Source: an uncultured Verrucomicrobia subdivision 3 bacterium
GTDB taxonomy: Bacteria > Verrucomicrobiota > Verrucomicrobiia > Limisphaerales > UBA11358
Assembly: GCA_903944085.1 (NCBI GenBank)
Contig: CAJAQO010000073.1
Coordinates: 1-35,336 of the forward strand
Direction: 5' to 3'
Length of the DNA: 35,336 nt
Shown here: positions 17,356 through 26,304 of the stretch, in pieces
How the letters are laid out: every line of letters starts with the position of its first letter
Position numbering within the stretch: the first letter of the stretch is position 1
Position numbers and translations under genes: made by a program
The notes under the pieces: generated by a model
Told to the model about the DNA's origin: nothing
Seen by the model: only the letters and a program-made list of their open reading frames with translations
Database searches by the model: none

Positions 17356-18450
17356 ATGGAACAACTTTTAGGAATTCTTCTCCTTGTCGCTGGCGGCTTC
17401 TCTGCTGCCAGCTTCTATGTGCCCTCGCATGCAGTCAAAAAGTGGTCATGGGAAACCTACTGGATCAGCCTCGGCTTGGTCGCGTGGCTTGTTATGCCGA
17501 CTTTGGCCGGGCTGATGACCACGCCAGACCTTTGGAGCATCCTGCGCCAGAGTCCAGTCAGGAGCATGGCTGGCGCGTATGGGTTCGGCGTTCTGTGGGG
17601 CTTCGGCGGCCTGATGTGCGGGCTGGGTCTGCGGTATTTGGGGCTCTCGCTCGGGCAGTCGGTTTCCCTCGGGGTCTGCTCGATTGTGGGCACACTCGTT
17701 CCAGCGGCCATTGACGGAAAGCTCGGTCTGCTGTTCAACACGCTGCCGGGCTTCGTCGTGCTGCTCGGGTTCCTCGTATGTCTGGCTGGCACTGCACTGT
17801 GCGGCTACGCCGGGATACGCAAGGAACGTTCGCTCACTGACGCCCAGAAAAAGGAGTCAGTTCAAGAGTTCGCCCTTGTCAAGGGAGTTACGATGGCCGT
17901 GCTGGGCGGAATCATGAGTGCGAGCATGGCGTTCGCCTTCACCGCCGGGGCGCCGATCGCCCGGTTGGCGGTTGGCGTCGGCACACCAGAAGTTTTCAAA
18001 AACATGCCCTTGCTGGTTTTTGCGCTGGCGGGTGGATTCACAACCAACTTTATCTCCACCATGATTATCACCACGAAGAAAAAGGCATTTGGTGATTACG
18101 TGGTTCGGCCCCGCAGCACATTGCTGCGCAATTATCTCCTTGCTGTTATCAGTGGCGTTCTCTGGTATGGGCAGTGGTTCAGCTTTGGCACGGGCACGAC
18201 GAAGCTGGGCGGGTATGGCTACGCAGGTTGGAGCATCTTCATGGCGGCCATCATTATTTTCAGCAATCTTTGGGGCATCTTGTTGAAAGAGTGGAAAGGT
18301 GTGGACGCGAAGACCCGGCTTTATTTGTGGCTGGGTATCATCGCGCTGGTAATTTCAGTGGTTATGATTGGGGTTGGAGACGGGCTCGCCAGAGCGGGTC
18401 CGCGCGAGCCGGTTGGCCACCATCCGATGCCCACCGAAGATGTTCGCTAG
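17356..18450 (+). CDS. L-rhamnose/proton symporter family (RhaT-type) sugar transporter
   Basis: The 364-residue membrane protein shows about ten hydrophobic helices and strong resemblance to E. coli RhaT: an N-terminal helix followed by VKKWSWETYW near residue 29, LRYLGLSLGQSVSLGVC near 95, IVGTLVP in the next helix and GYAGWS in the late part. The RhaT family belongs to the DMT superfamily and moves L-rhamnose or related sugars with protons. Substrate assignment to rhamnose is not safe, because no rhamnose catabolic enzymes (RhaA, RhaB, RhaD) are seen here. It lies directly between the mutarotase-like gene and the glycoside-hydrolase-like gene, so it likely imports the sugar released by the latter. 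Confidence 0.85.
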   Translation: MEQLLGILLLVAGGFSAASFYVPSHAVKKWSWETYWISLGLVAWLVMPTLAGLMTTPDLWSILRQSPVRSMAGAYGFGVLWGFGGLMCGLGLRYLGLSLGQSVSLGVCSIVGTLVPAAIDGKLGLLFNTLPGFVVLLGFLVCLAGTALCGYAGIRKERSLTDAQKKESVQEFALVKGVTMAVLGGIMSASMAFAFTAGAPIARLAVGVGTPEVFKNMPLLVFALAGGFTTNFISTMIITTKKKAFGDYVVRPRSTLLRNYLLAVISGVLWYGQWFSFGTGTTKLGGYGYAGWSIFMAAIIIFSNLWGILLKEWKGVDAKTRLYLWLGIIALVISVVMIGVGDGLARAGPREPVGHHPMPTEDVR

Positions 18451-18487
18451 TATCTGTGCCTATACTCATTATCAGAGGATGATAACG

Positions 18488-20770
18488 ATGAACACATTTC
18501 AAAAGGTCTTTTATTTCGGATTAATTCTCTTTTTCTTGAGCTTTGTCGGGGCAGCCCCCGGTGAGGTTTCTGAGCAGCAGTTCGAAGCCAAGGCGCTTCC
18601 GGCACTCGATGTGGAAGAAAGCTATGATTTTCTTAGGCAGCAAACTGAAGGTCTGCCTCCGGCTCCTCGCGATCCCGGCATGAATCGCCACGTGGATGAA
18701 ATCGAAATTGACGCTGGTTGGAGAATCGTGATTCCCACCAATGCCTCGCTCGCCCTAGTCACCGCCAGCGAGGAACTACAACGCTTTCTTAAAGACGCCA
18801 TGCAGGTGCAGATTATGGTGGAACGCCCGGCGCAACTTGGTAACTGGCGTGACCGTCAGCAAATCATTGTCGTGGCGACCCGAGACAAATTGCCCGGCTA
18901 CGGCGAGTCCCTAAAAGCCTCGAAAGATTACCAGATTATTGTGTCGAGCAATACTGTTGTTGTATGCGGTTTTGACGACCGTGGAGCGATGTATGGCCTT
19001 TATAACTTGATCATGCGCTTCAAGCTGCGAGAAGGCCCCTATCTGCCAAAGAACCTGAGCACCGCTCGGCACAGCCTGTTTCAAGCGCGAATGACTCTTT
19101 CCGGACTGGGCTGGATGGACTGGCCAGACCGCTATCTGGCCACACTACCGTTGTATGGCTTCGATGCAATTCATTGTTCCATTTACCGCAATCCAAACAA
19201 CGCGCCCGGCCCTGAGCCTTATTGGGGTGATGACGTGATGCGCCGGCACAAGCCGGGTGAAATGAAAGATCTGCTGCGCCGCACGGCCCGGTTTGGCATC
19301 GATTGTTATGCGCCACTCCTTTATCAATACACCGGCACGCCGGAAAATATCGAAGGTTTGCGCAAGTTAGTTCGCGAAAACGTCACTGAATTTCCGGAAA
19401 TCCGCGGATACATACTGTTGACCGAAGGATTTTTCTACAAGAAGTGGTTTGGTGCCGGTGGACAAGGTAATGAGGATTTGCGCGCCTGGGTTCGCGAATG
19501 GTCCAAGGCCGTGGGTATTGCCGCCGACGAAGCCCACAAAATAAATCCCAAGGTGGAGATACTGCCTTGGGAATATAACATTGCCTTCAGCCCGGACCAA
19601 GTGGCGACGAAGGCCTATGTCATGACGCAGTTGCCGGAATCAACGATTCCGCTGCTGACTTTTGAAAATGGCAAGAGTTTTGAACTGGACGGGCAGAAAG
19701 GTCATCTGCGCGATTACGCCATCAATCAGGTCGGGCCGGCGGAGGTCACCCAGGCGCAGATTCTGGAGGCGCGCAAACGTAACTTTCCTGCCATCTATTC
19801 CAAGGCGGACACTTTCGCCAGTTGGCAATTCGGAACGTTTCCCTACTTGCCCTTCCCCTACCAGTGGTATGCACGTTATCAGGCGCTGGAGGAGTGGAAA
19901 ATTTCCGGGACGCTGGAGACCTGGAGCTACGGATTCAAGCCCAACTGGGTTGCCGAAATGCGTGCCTGGTATTCCTGGAGCGATGCGCCGCCGTTGGATG
20001 ATTTGTTACGCAAAATCGCCCGGCGTGAATTCGGTGCGGGTAACGAGGATGCCGTGCTCGCGGCTTGGAAGCACTTCAGCGAAGCGATCCAGGTTTATCC
20101 CGACACCGGCCCGAACTGGGGCAGTTGCAACGCGGTGGCGGCACCGATGTTTTTCTCCAAACCTAACCCGCGCGCCATGACGCTCAGCCATTCATGGTCG
20201 GATCAACAGCAGTGGAGCGGTCAGTCGCAACTGAATCCGGCGTGGCCTTATGTGCCCAGCCGCCTGATCTTCTGGCCGGACTTCACCAACAAACGCAACG
20301 CGGTCGATGGTTATATCCGATTTTTCACCATTCCCGTGTTTCAGAAATACCTGAAGCTGTCTGCCGACCGGATGGAGGAGGGACTTAAGTTCTATCGTCA
20401 GGCCGCGTTGAACGCGCCGGCGTCGAAGCAGAAGCTGGCATTTCGCGAAGTGCTGTTGGCCGAGCAGTTGCAGCGGATGATGCGCAGCGAGTATGCCATC
20501 ATCGAATTCGAAGGCCTGCGGCTGGCGCTGGCCAAGACCACTGTGGCGGCAGAGCAGCGGGATCTGTTGGAGAAGATGACCGGGTTGTTGCGCGAGGAAC
20601 GTGAACGCACCCAGTCATCATGGGAGACCGCGCGCCGGGATTCGCGCCTCGGCTATGAGTGGGAACAAGACTACATCTACACACCGGACATCATTGCAGA
20701 AAAACTCAAACTACTTGACGACACGTTGAACAACCAGATTCCAGCCTATCGGCGGAAGATTAACTTGTGA
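18488..20770 (+). CDS. Secreted glycoside-hydrolase-like protein (GH20/GH67-type N-terminal domain)
   Basis: Start 18488 is chosen because AGAGGA lies 8 bases upstream and MNTFQKVFYFGLILFFLSFV is a signal peptide; other in-frame ATGs are weaker. The 760-residue protein has an N-terminal zincin-like domain of the type preceding GH20 and GH67 catalytic barrels (about 60-185; ASEELQRFLKDAMQVQIMVE and GAMYGLYNLIMRF), then a large alpha/beta region that fits a TIM barrel (about 190-520; YILLTEGFF, ILPWEYN, PLLTFENGKSF). The C-terminal 200 residues are helical. Catalytic acidic residues cannot be assigned with confidence; Glu in WEY or TEG are candidates. It is not a close match to a family I can name. 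A polysaccharide or glycan fragment outside the cytoplasm is the probable substrate; the RhaT-type gene is just upstream. Confidence 0.65.
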   Translation: MNTFQKVFYFGLILFFLSFVGAAPGEVSEQQFEAKALPALDVEESYDFLRQQTEGLPPAPRDPGMNRHVDEIEIDAGWRIVIPTNASLALVTASEELQRFLKDAMQVQIMVERPAQLGNWRDRQQIIVVATRDKLPGYGESLKASKDYQIIVSSNTVVVCGFDDRGAMYGLYNLIMRFKLREGPYLPKNLSTARHSLFQARMTLSGLGWMDWPDRYLATLPLYGFDAIHCSIYRNPNNAPGPEPYWGDDVMRRHKPGEMKDLLRRTARFGIDCYAPLLYQYTGTPENIEGLRKLVRENVTEFPEIRGYILLTEGFFYKKWFGAGGQGNEDLRAWVREWSKAVGIAADEAHKINPKVEILPWEYNIAFSPDQVATKAYVMTQLPESTIPLLTFENGKSFELDGQKGHLRDYAINQVGPAEVTQAQILEARKRNFPAIYSKADTFASWQFGTFPYLPFPYQWYARYQALEEWKISGTLETWSYGFKPNWVAEMRAWYSWSDAPPLDDLLRKIARREFGAGNEDAVLAAWKHFSEAIQVYPDTGPNWGSCNAVAAPMFFSKPNPRAMTLSHSWSDQQQWSGQSQLNPAWPYVPSRLIFWPDFTNKRNAVDGYIRFFTIPVFQKYLKLSADRMEEGLKFYRQAALNAPASKQKLAFREVLLAEQLQRMMRSEYAIIEFEGLRLALAKTTVAAEQRDLLEKMTGLLREERERTQSSWETARRDSRLGYEWEQDYIYTPDIIAEKLKLLDDTLNNQIPAYRRKINL

Positions 20771-20789
20771 GGCATTACCACCAATGAGG

Positions 20790-20812
20790 TCGAAACGGCA
20801 TTTCCGTTTCGA
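20790..20812. promoter_or_regulatory. Strong stem-loop (9-bp stem) between two gene groups
   Basis: TCGAAACGG and CCGTTTCGA form a perfect 9-base stem with a 5-base loop (CATTT). It sits 20 bases after the glycoside-hydrolase-like gene and 33 bases before the short Gfo/Idh stub. No T-tract follows, so it is not a classical terminator; it may block 3' exonuclease or form part of a control region. Confidence 0.5.
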
Positions 20813-20844
20813 GGGGTCAAACCGCTATTAACCTCGAAATCAAA

Positions 20845-20943
20845 ATGAAAAAATACAATGTCAGTGTGATTGGCTACGGCTGGGTTGCGGGCGCGCATAT
20901 TGCCGACGAATCCGCCCGCACGGGCAAACCCGTCAAGTTGTGA
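20845..20943 (+). pseudogene. Gfo/Idh/MocA N-terminal stub (32 codons)
   Basis: ATG at 20845 encodes 32 residues beginning MKKYNVSVIGYGWVAGAH, the first strand and glycine-rich loop of a Gfo/Idh/MocA-type NAD(P)-binding domain, then stops. A full-length gene is about 350-400 residues, so this is the front end of a deleted gene. The stop TGA (20941-20943) overlaps the GTG start of the PIG-L gene by 3 bases, so the stub could still act as a coupled leader ORF. It is not the matching half of the fragment at 8478, since it lies 12 kb away and the flanking genes differ. Confidence 0.7.
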
Positions 20944-21773
20944 AATCCAGCAATCATCATTCATCAGTCCCGGTTGTGCTCGCCATCGCCGCTCATCCCG
21001 ACGACATCGAACTCGCCATGGCCGGCACGTTGTTGCTCTTGAAAGCGGTCGGCTGCGAGACCCACTATTTGAACGTGGCGAACGGCGGTTGCGGCAGCGT
21101 TCAGCACGATGCCAGGACATTGATTCGGATGCGGGCCGCCGAAGCCCAAAGCGCCGCCCAAATACTCGGCGCAACTTTTCACATGAGTCTGACGAATGAT
21201 TTGGAGATTTTTTACGACCTCAAAACATTGCGCCGGGTTGCTGCGGTGATCAGAGAGGTCAAGCCGGCCATTGTCCTGACGCATTCGCCGCAGGATTACA
21301 TGGAGGATCATAGTAACACCTGCCGGCTGGCCGTGACTGCCGCGTTCGCCCACGGAATGCCAAATTTTAAAACCACTCCTGCCCGGTCCGTTTTCCAAAA
21401 TGACGTGACCGTGTATCACTGCATGCCGCACGGATTCTGTGATGGTCTGCGGCGCGAAATCATTCCCGGCGCGTATGTGAACACTACGAGCGTCCAAAGA
21501 GCAAAACTGGCGGCGCTCGCCGAACACCGCAGCCAGCAGAACTGGCTGGACGCGAGCCAGGGCATGAACTCGTATCTCGCCGCCATGGAAAATATGTCGC
21601 GCGAAATGGGCCAGCGCTCGCATCGGTTCCAACACGCCGAAGGTTGGCGCCGGCATCTGCATTGGGGACTTTCCGCTCAGTCGGTTGATCCGCTCGCCGA
21701 TTTGCTGGGGAAAAATTATCTCATCAACAAAAAATACGAAACCGAATTAGGAAAACAAGTTTATGCCGCGTAA
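20940..21773 (+). CDS. PIG-L/LmbE family N-deacetylase
   Basis: GTG at 20940 gives 277 residues. The zinc motif AAHPDDIE at 17-24 (His19, Asp21, Asp22) and the third-ligand region [13 protein letters not shown] (His115 to His124) are those of zinc-dependent PIG-L/LmbE deacetylases, which remove acetyl groups from N-acetylglucosamine-type substrates. There is no signal peptide, so it works on cytosolic sugar or sugar-conjugate. Its end overlaps the next gene, a NagB-like protein, by 11 bases. The pair suggests deacetylation followed by deamination or isomerisation of an amino sugar. The start is set by the overlap with the stub stop; an internal start is possible. Confidence 0.88.
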   Translation: MKSSNHHSSVPVVLAIAAHPDDIELAMAGTLLLLKAVGCETHYLNVANGGCGSVQHDARTLIRMRAAEAQSAAQILGATFHMSLTNDLEIFYDLKTLRRVAAVIREVKPAIVLTHSPQDYMEDHSNTCRLAVTAAFAHGMPNFKTTPARSVFQNDVTVYHCMPHGFCDGLRREIIPGAYVNTTSVQRAKLAALAEHRSQQNWLDASQGMNSYLAAMENMSREMGQRSHRFQHAEGWRRHLHWGLSAQSVDPLADLLGKNYLINKKYETELGKQVYAA

Positions 21774-22692
21774 AATCAGCTCTATCGCTCCCGATTGGTG
21801 GGATTACACCACCCTCGACGACTCCATCATCAAGGCCGCTGCCAAGCTGACGCCTGAGAAAATGCTTAAACTCTCTCGCCCTGGATTCAAGGTTGTTTTC
21901 TATGACACACTGGAGGAGTTCTATCTCGCCGAGGCACTCGAATACATCACGGCATGGCGTCAATCCACGGCTGACAATCCGGTTGGTATTTGCGGTCCCA
22001 TCGGGCCGACAGAACAATTGCCGCTTGTGGCGCGCATTGTCAACGACCTCGGCTTGAATCTTAAATGGGCGCATTTTTGGGGCATGGATGAATGGTTTTT
22101 GGATGGCCGCGAAGCACCGCCTACGCATGCACTTTCGTTTGAAAAGGCTGACCGGGAACTTTGCTTCAATCGTATCCGCAAGGAGCTTATCATGCCAGCG
22201 GCCAACCTGCATTTTCCCAAGGCCGATACGCGGGATTATCGGCAGAGTTGGGATAGTATCCGTTGCGCCGTCATGCAGGGCGGTCAGGGAGACACCAAGC
22301 ACTGGGCCTTCAACGATCCGCCCAAACGCGCAGGCAAATATAAAAACCAGCAGCCCAGCCCGGCGGAATATCGCAAGCTCTCGACGCGCGTTGTTGATTT
22401 GCATCCTACCACAATCGCGCAAAACGCGCGCACTTCCGGCGGCGGCAACATCACTTTGGTTCCCACCCGGGCCATCACTGTTGGCCCCGTTGAGACTTGG
22501 AAGGCGGAGAAGGTTTCCATCTGGCAGGCAGGCAAGCACGACAATCCGTTTGGCCAGCGCCTGACCACCTTAATGATTTCTGAAAAACTGGCTGACAGCG
22601 CCGTGCCCATGTCGCTCCTGGCCGATCATCCCAACGTTCAGTTCAACTTTTATCGCCAAGGTCTAGGCACCTGCGAAGTAGAGATGCATTAA
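21763..22692 (+). CDS. Divergent glucosamine-6-phosphate deaminase/isomerase (NagB-type)
   Basis: This 309-residue protein has the NagB/RpiA-like fold. The loop WGMDEWF (Asp109, Glu110) matches the MDEY motif, and [14 protein letters not shown] at 173-186 matches the canonical GGxGxDGHIAFNEP. The His (180) is kept, but the Asp of the NDGH motif (Asp141 in E. coli NagB) aligns with Thr178, with Asp177 one place upstream, and the Glu (148) is Asp185. Activity is therefore uncertain or the substrate differs. The normal GLATG-type phosphate loop is replaced by GPIGPTEQL near 74-82. It overlaps the PIG-L gene by 11 bases and is followed by a 175-base gap before the kinase. Confidence 0.78.
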   Translation: MPRKISSIAPDWWDYTTLDDSIIKAAAKLTPEKMLKLSRPGFKVVFYDTLEEFYLAEALEYITAWRQSTADNPVGICGPIGPTEQLPLVARIVNDLGLNLKWAHFWGMDEWFLDGREAPPTHALSFEKADRELCFNRIRKELIMPAANLHFPKADTRDYRQSWDSIRCAVMQGGQGDTKHWAFNDPPKRAGKYKNQQPSPAEYRKLSTRVVDLHPTTIAQNARTSGGGNITLVPTRAITVGPVETWKAEKVSIWQAGKHDNPFGQRLTTLMISEKLADSAVPMSLLADHPNVQFNFYRQGLGTCEVEMH

Positions 22693-22867
22693 GAACTAGG
22701 AGTATAAAGCAACTTAACGCTGAATCAAGCGGCACTCATAAATGGTCACTATTCTTCGATGGCGATTTTGGATTTGCTCTGGCGCGCGGTTGCGTGGATT
22801 GAACGAGGGGTGGCAGAGTTACTAAGAACGGATTACCATTGCGCATCCACTCCGCCTGCCAACGAGC

Positions 22868-23872
22868 ATGAATTCCTTTCCTAAAGATCTGGCTGCCCGC
22901 CTCCTCGCGGTTGCCGCGCCGTTGCCCTCGGTCACTATCGGTTTCGACGGTTTTATGGACGAGATGATTTCCCTGGTCGGCGAGCGCCAGAGCCTTGCCG
23001 AGTTTAAGGCCGTTCCGGACATCACCACCTTTGGTGAATTGATTACCAAAGCTGCGGGCCATAGCAGTCTGCGCGAAATTGTCGTCAACGGTGTGCATCC
23101 GGGCGGGTGCGCTATCAATATGGGGGATGGCCTGGCCGCGTTCGGTGTGCCCGTGGATGGCTTTGCGACGTTGGGTGAGCCAGTTCATCCCGCGTTTGCT
23201 TCCGTGATCGCCGGCTTTACTCCCGAACACGTGGCAACGATGCTGGCTGATGGAGCCTATGCCACGGCCTGTGCCACGGCGCGGGTAATCGCTTTGACTG
23301 ACTGGTCATTATATCCACACATGACGGCGGTCTGGCGTTTGTTGCAGGAAAAAGTCTACGCCCGGCTGGTTCATCGCCCGGCGTTTTTCATAGATTTGGT
23401 TGACCCGTCGAGCCGTTCGCCGGGCGATATTCGGGCGATGCTCGATACACTGTCCGCTTTCGCGGCAACCGGGGCGTTCACGCTCGGCCTGAATGGCAAT
23501 GAGGCCAATATTCTGGCGCGGCTGCTGGGGCTGCCGGCAGCGGGCACGGTTCCCGAATCAGTGCCACAACAGGCGCACTCCTTGCGCGAACGACTGGGCA
23601 TTGCGGAGGTGGTGATTCACCATATCAAGTTTGCGGCGGTGGCGAATGCCACCGAAACGGCCATCATGGATACCTTCTACTGTGCCAAGCCCAAGAAAAG
23701 CACGGGCGCTGGAGACCGGTTTAATGCTGGCTATTGTCTTGGCCTCCTCCTCAAGCTTGATGCTCGCTCACGTTTGGTCTGCGCCAACGCCAGTGCAGGG
23801 TTCTTTGTGCGCGAGGCCCGCAGCGCCAGCTTGCCTGAACTGGCTCAGTTCATCCTGACGCTATCCGCCTGA
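22868..23872 (+). CDS. PfkB family carbohydrate kinase
   Basis: The 334-residue protein shows both PfkB signatures: GGCAINMGDGLAAFG around residue 78 (the sugar-side motif) and STGAGDRFNAGY at 278-289, where Asp283 is the catalytic base and GAGD the anion hole. It would phosphorylate a sugar or sugar phosphate in the cytosol using ATP. The exact substrate is unknown; a ketose derived from the deaminase-like step is a reasonable guess. Its stop overlaps the next start by one base, so the two are translated together. Confidence 0.88.
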   Translation: MNSFPKDLAARLLAVAAPLPSVTIGFDGFMDEMISLVGERQSLAEFKAVPDITTFGELITKAAGHSSLREIVVNGVHPGGCAINMGDGLAAFGVPVDGFATLGEPVHPAFASVIAGFTPEHVATMLADGAYATACATARVIALTDWSLYPHMTAVWRLLQEKVYARLVHRPAFFIDLVDPSSRSPGDIRAMLDTLSAFAATGAFTLGLNGNEANILARLLGLPAAGTVPESVPQQAHSLRERLGIAEVVIHHIKFAAVANATETAIMDTFYCAKPKKSTGAGDRFNAGYCLGLLLKLDARSRLVCANASAGFFVREARSASLPELAQFILTLSA

Positions 23873-25029
23873 TGAAGACCAGTCTGAAAACCAAACTTGG
23901 CCAGCCCTCGTGGCGGGTTGCGACACGCGAAGTCGAGGCATTCGTGACTGAAACTGGCGGGCATCTCGGCCCGGTGACATTTCACCTCGGCGGAAAGAAA
24001 ATCCAACCGTTCTCCGTTGCACCGTGGGCGGAGGAAAAAACCGAGCCGTCCCTGCCGGCCCTTTTGAAGGTGTTGCGCGGGGATTTCTTCTGTCTGCCGT
24101 TTGGCGGCAATGTCACGCCGTTTCACGGTGAAAAACATCCGGTCCATGGCGAAACCGCCAATGGGCGGTGGCGGCTCGAATCCGCTGAAGCTGGCTGCCT
24201 GCGCTTGAGCCTGACCACCAAAATCCGCGCCGGTCGCGTGGACAAATACGTCTCACTTCGACCCGGCCAGACGGCCGTTTATCAGCGCCACGTCATCAGC
24301 GGCATGAGTGGGTTGATGAGCCTGGGCCACCACGCGATGTTGAAATTTCCCGACTCGCCCGGCAGCGGTCTGGTTTCCACCAGTCGTTTCAAGCGCGGCG
24401 ACGTTGTGCCGGTGCCGCTGGAAAATCCCGCCGCCGGCGGTTACTCCTGCCTGCGGCCAGGAGGCAAATTCACATCGCTGACCAAAGTGCCTTTGGCGAA
24501 CGGCGGTTTCACGGACTTGAGCCTTTATCCGGCGCGGCGGGGCTTTGAGGACATCGTCATGCTGTCCAGCGATGAACGGCAGCCGTTTGCGTGGACTGCG
24601 GTGACTTTTGGGGCGGCCGGCTGCGTGTGGTTTGCGTTGAAAGACCCGCGAATCTTGCGACAGACAGTTTTCTGGCTGTCCAACGGCGGCCGGCATTATC
24701 CTCCGTGGAACGGACGGCATGTCAACGTGCTGGGGTTGGCGGAAGTGACGGCCGATTTCCATTACGGCCTAGCGGAGTCGGCGAAGAAAAATCCGCTCGT
24801 CACAGCCGGTGGCATCACTCGCCTCACGCTGGATCCGCACCAACCGTTGACGGTCAATTACATCATGGCCGTTGCCCCCATACCCAAAGGCTTTGACCGT
24901 GTCGCTGCCATCATCCCGGCGGCGGATGGCCAATCGGTCCGGCTTGTTTCCGGGAACGGACGCAAAATCCGCGTTTCGGTTGATCTCAATTTCCTGGGGA
25001 TTGAAAACAAACGTGAACCTGTTTTGTAA
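23872..25029 (+). CDS. Unknown protein, beta-rich, possibly mutarotase-like sugar-binding
   Basis: TGATG overlap couples it to the kinase. The 385 residues have no signal peptide or membrane segment. Strand-like repeats and segments such as FTDLSLYPARRGFEDIVML and LSNGGRHYPPWNGRHVNVLG suggest an aldose-epimerase-like beta sandwich. A distant relation to the 16400 protein is possible from general character, not from a clear alignment. I cannot assign a reaction. Location between the sugar kinase and the aldolase suggests a step on the same sugar intermediate. Confidence 0.55.
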   Translation: MKTSLKTKLGQPSWRVATREVEAFVTETGGHLGPVTFHLGGKKIQPFSVAPWAEEKTEPSLPALLKVLRGDFFCLPFGGNVTPFHGEKHPVHGETANGRWRLESAEAGCLRLSLTTKIRAGRVDKYVSLRPGQTAVYQRHVISGMSGLMSLGHHAMLKFPDSPGSGLVSTSRFKRGDVVPVPLENPAAGGYSCLRPGGKFTSLTKVPLANGGFTDLSLYPARRGFEDIVMLSSDERQPFAWTAVTFGAAGCVWFALKDPRILRQTVFWLSNGGRHYPPWNGRHVNVLGLAEVTADFHYGLAESAKKNPLVTAGGITRLTLDPHQPLTVNYIMAVAPIPKGFDRVAAIIPAADGQSVRLVSGNGRKIRVSVDLNFLGIENKREPVL

Positions 25030-25037
25030 TCTAATTT

Positions 25038-26294
25038 ATGATCCGTTCCCTTGACCAAAAGCTTGCCGCCATTCGCGCGCACCCGCACTCGACCCGCGAC
25101 TTCATCCTCGCCGACGCCAAGGATGCTGACATGGCGTTCGGCGTGCGCGCTCCGGGACCGCGCAGTTATCTCGCCAAACATGGGGCGCGGCCGGCGCAAT
25201 TCTCGCCGGAAGTCTGGACGCGTATGGAATACGGCTACCGCAACCTGCCCGAATTTCTCGATCTCATTCGCGAGGTGACGCATCAGGGGCTGGTGGACAT
25301 CATGCTGATGTCGGCCTATGTCAACGAGCAGCTCACCATCAAAGAAGGCTTGTTCAAGGACTCCCAGATTACGCCCGCCTGCCGCGCCAACGACACGACC
25401 GATGTTTGGGCCGTGCGCCACGGCTGCTATACGCGCGAACCGTCGCAGCCATTCCGGTCGGCGACCATTGACCACATTCAGTGCGGCGAGATCGAATGCG
25501 ACCGCAGCCTAAACGGGATTCCTGGCGCGAACCTCGGCTTGTATTCGATGACCTTCGTCAATGAACTCGATCAGGATCGCGAGGCGTTTCTCTGGTATAA
25601 GGAATTCCGCGAAGAGGCGGAACGCAAAGGCTTCCGACATTTCCTTGAAGTTTTTGATCCGAACGTCAACAGCGGCATCGCGCCGGAAAAGCTGGGCGAA
25701 TTCATCAACGACAACATCATCCGCACCCTGGCCGGCGTGCCGGAGGCGGGGCGGCCTGATTTCCTGAAAATTGTTTATCACGGGCCGAGGGCGATGGAGG
25801 AACTGGCGCAGTATGATCCGAACTTGGTGGTCGGCATTCTTGGCGGTAGCGCCGGGACGACTTACGACGCGTTCAAGCTGATTCATGACTCGCAAAAATA
25901 CGGTGCCCGGGTGGCTCTATACGGCCGCAAGATCAACCACGCAGAGCATCAGCTCGCGTTCATCGAGATGCTGCGGCTGATCACGGATGGAAAAATCACG
26001 CCGGAGGAAGCCGTGCGGGCCTATCATGGCGTATTGCAGGTTAAAGGCATCCAACCGCACCGTTCGCTGGAGGAGGATTTGAAAACCACCGATCAGGCGA
26101 TGAGCTACGACGGGAGTGCCACCCGCCGTGCCACGGTGGAGATTCGCAATAATCCGCTGGCGAGAACCAAGTTGGAAGCTACTGGCAAAGCAACGGGGTC
26201 AAGAGATTGGCCCAAACGCGACAACGGCACACCTGACTTTGAGCGAATGACTTCAGCGCAACGTTATGCCTATGACTCGGAGCGTTTGAATTAG
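25038..26294 (+). CDS. Class I aldolase-fold protein (DeoC/LacD-like)
   Basis: The 418-residue protein has an (alpha/beta) barrel pattern with a likely Schiff-base lysine, Lys244 in FLKIVYHG, and a phosphate-binding type strand VGILGGSAGTTYD at 265-277, followed by YGARVALYGRKINHAEHQ. These match the class I aldolase group that includes DeoC, LacD and related sugar-phosphate aldolases, although the N-terminal 80 residues and the C-terminal 100 are extra. The reaction is probably cleavage of a phosphorylated ketose into a triose phosphate and an aldehyde. It sits 8 bases after the previous gene and 10 before the GlcD gene, in one transcript. Confidence 0.72.
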   Translation: MIRSLDQKLAAIRAHPHSTRDFILADAKDADMAFGVRAPGPRSYLAKHGARPAQFSPEVWTRMEYGYRNLPEFLDLIREVTHQGLVDIMLMSAYVNEQLTIKEGLFKDSQITPACRANDTTDVWAVRHGCYTREPSQPFRSATIDHIQCGEIECDRSLNGIPGANLGLYSMTFVNELDQDREAFLWYKEFREEAERKGFRHFLEVFDPNVNSGIAPEKLGEFINDNIIRTLAGVPEAGRPDFLKIVYHGPRAMEELAQYDPNLVVGILGGSAGTTYDAFKLIHDSQKYGARVALYGRKINHAEHQLAFIEMLRLITDGKITPEEAVRAYHGVLQVKGIQPHRSLEEDLKTTDQAMSYDGSATRRATVEIRNNPLARTKLEATGKATGSRDWPKRDNGTPDFERMTSAQRYAYDSERLN

Positions 26295-26304
26295 TTGATC
26301 CATC

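Noticed and set aside
18368-18487. Upstream start of the glycoside-hydrolase-like gene inside the symporter gene
   Set aside because: It would overlap the RhaT-type gene by 83 bases and put 40 extra residues before the signal peptide; AGAGGA favours 18488.
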